DNA from: Sphingomonas sp. 8AM
GTDB lineage: Bacteria; Pseudomonadota; Alphaproteobacteria; Sphingomonadales; Sphingomonadaceae
Reading direction: 5' to 3'
Length of the DNA: 64,000 nucleotides
NCBI RefSeq assembly: GCF_902506455.1
Contig: NZ_LR733844.1
Coordinates: 1,253,789 to 1,317,788 of the forward strand
Positions 63,420-64,000 of this stretch are shown here, piece by piece (the stretch's first letter is position 1; every line of letters starts with the position of its first letter). The translations under genes were made by a program, and so were the position numbers. The notes under the pieces were generated by a model. The model was given only the letters and a program-made list of their open reading frames with translations, had not been told where the DNA came from and searched no databases.

Positions 63420-63974
63420 TCAGGACCCGCTCTCGCGCGCCGTGGCCGGGTGATCGTCCGCCCCGGTATTGTCCCGCTCGATCAGCAGCGGCGCGGTCTC
63501 GAACGGCTTCGTCCCGACCGGTGCTACGGGTATCGTCGCGCCCGGCACCTCCGCGCCGTTCTTGGCGAACGTACCCTCGACCTGCGCGCCCTGCTCGATC
63601 GTCAGCGTCTCGTAATGCACCTCGCCGACGATATGCGCGCTGCGCTGGATGACGAGGCTGTCGACGATGATGCTGCCGCGCACCGTACCGGCCAGATGCG
63701 CGGATTGCGCGGTGATCGTGCCGATCATCTCGCTGGCGGCGCCTTGCACCAGCGCCAGACAATTGATGTCGCCGCGCACCCGGCCGTCGATGTGCAGGTC
63801 GGCCGAGGCGGAGATATCGCCGGTGATGGCGACGTCGGCGCCGATCATCGAAAAGGTGGCATTCTTGCTCATGGGTTCACTTGCTACCCTTGGTTGGACC
63901 GGTGACTTTGGCGGCGTCGGGACCGGAATGCGTGGCGGCGCGGGCGGAGTGGCTGACGATCGTCGATGAAACAT
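63420..63974 (-). CDS. bactofilin (polymer-forming cytoskeletal protein)
   Basis: A 184-residue protein. A Pro-rich basic N-terminus (1-34) is followed by the bactofilin right-handed beta-helix (about 40-150): MIGADVAITGDI, LHIDGRVRGDI, HLAGTVRGSIIVDSLVI and HIVGEVHYETLTIEQGAQVEG form successive rungs. The C-terminal tail is disordered. The start is ATG 63974 with GGAGG 9 bases upstream; ATG 63872 would give only the core. Bactofilins polymerise without nucleotide and organise cell shape or stalk proteins, often beside an M23 peptidase gene, which may lie beyond the window. The 63255-63419 gap shows nothing certain. Confidence 0.9.
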   Translation of the reverse strand: MFHRRSSATPPAPPRIPVPTPPKSPVQPRVASEPMSKNATFSMIGADVAITGDISASADLHIDGRVRGDINCLALVQGAASEMIGTITAQSAHLAGTVRGSIIVDSLVIQRSAHIVGEVHYETLTIEQGAQVEGTFAKNGAEVPGATIPVAPVGTKPFETAPLLIERDNTGADDHPATARESGS

Positions 63975-64000
63975 GGCTGCGCGCCTCCAGGAAGGGACGG

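Noticed and set aside
62983..63762. A 259-codon minus-strand frame overlapping the bactofilin gene
   Set aside because: The translation is Arg/Asp-rich without features and overlaps the bactofilin beta-helix in another frame.

Overview
The window looks like chromosome of an alphaproteobacterium of the Sphingomonas group. The DNA is GC-rich with dense, often 4-base-overlapping genes, and the families fit: two TonB-dependent siderophore receptors, a TorF-type porin, PQQ-dependent dehydrogenases, a bactofilin, and Fur-box-like sites of the alphaproteobacterial type. No tRNA, rRNA, CRISPR array, transposase or phage gene was found. Genus assignment is inference; no marker gene is present.

Region 1 (1-15.8 kb) is a catabolic island in alternating operons: two ACS-type MFS transporters, an iron alcohol dehydrogenase, a succinate-semialdehyde-type aldehyde dehydrogenase, two exported quinoproteins each with its own c-type cytochrome, a class III CoA-transferase coupled to a crotonase lacking both classical glutamates, an SMP-30 lactonase, an exported dimeric-barrel protein and two exported bicupins. 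Two divergent promoter regions share a 17-bp inverted repeat, suggesting one unseen regulator. The substrate is unknown.

Region 2 (15.8-18.0 kb) is the decayed tail of a haem-copper oxidase operon: subunit III, a small membrane protein, CtaG and a cytochrome c are each broken by a frameshift or stop, and subunits I and II are absent. Region 3 (18.1-25 kb) holds an unknown protein, a DUF1206 membrane protein, an MprF-flippase-like protein, UppP, a nuclease/phosphatase-family lipoprotein and two exported esterases.

Region 4 (25-31.4 kb) is an envelope/c-di-GMP locus: a CHASE2-degenerate GGDEF-EAL phosphodiesterase coupled to a TpsB-type outer-membrane translocator, divergent from an exported FecR-domain protein with a very long Ala-rich helical tail. 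Region 5 (31.6-38.4 kb) has a siderophore receptor with a PepSY protein, an SDR divergent from an ArsR-type regulator, and an M13 peptidase. Region 6 (38.6-48.1 kb) has a TorF-like porin, a 27-residue peptide, kdpF, kdpA and kdpB, but no kdpC; a heavy-metal RND pump, DUF3240 protein and TolC-like channel follow with no membrane-fusion protein.

Region 7 (48.1-54.2 kb) has an SDR, a tightly coupled four-gene operon of unknown purpose (glycosyltransferase, acyl-CoA-dehydrogenase-like protein, LmbE-type deacetylase, methyltransferase), a K+ channel and a cupin. Region 8 (54.3-64 kb) has a second siderophore receptor, a decayed ABC-2 exporter, an FMN reductase, an alpha/beta hydrolase, a pirin divergent from a LysR regulator, a cNMP-binding/thioredoxin-reductase-like flavoprotein, a frameshifted cysteine-rich protein and a bactofilin.
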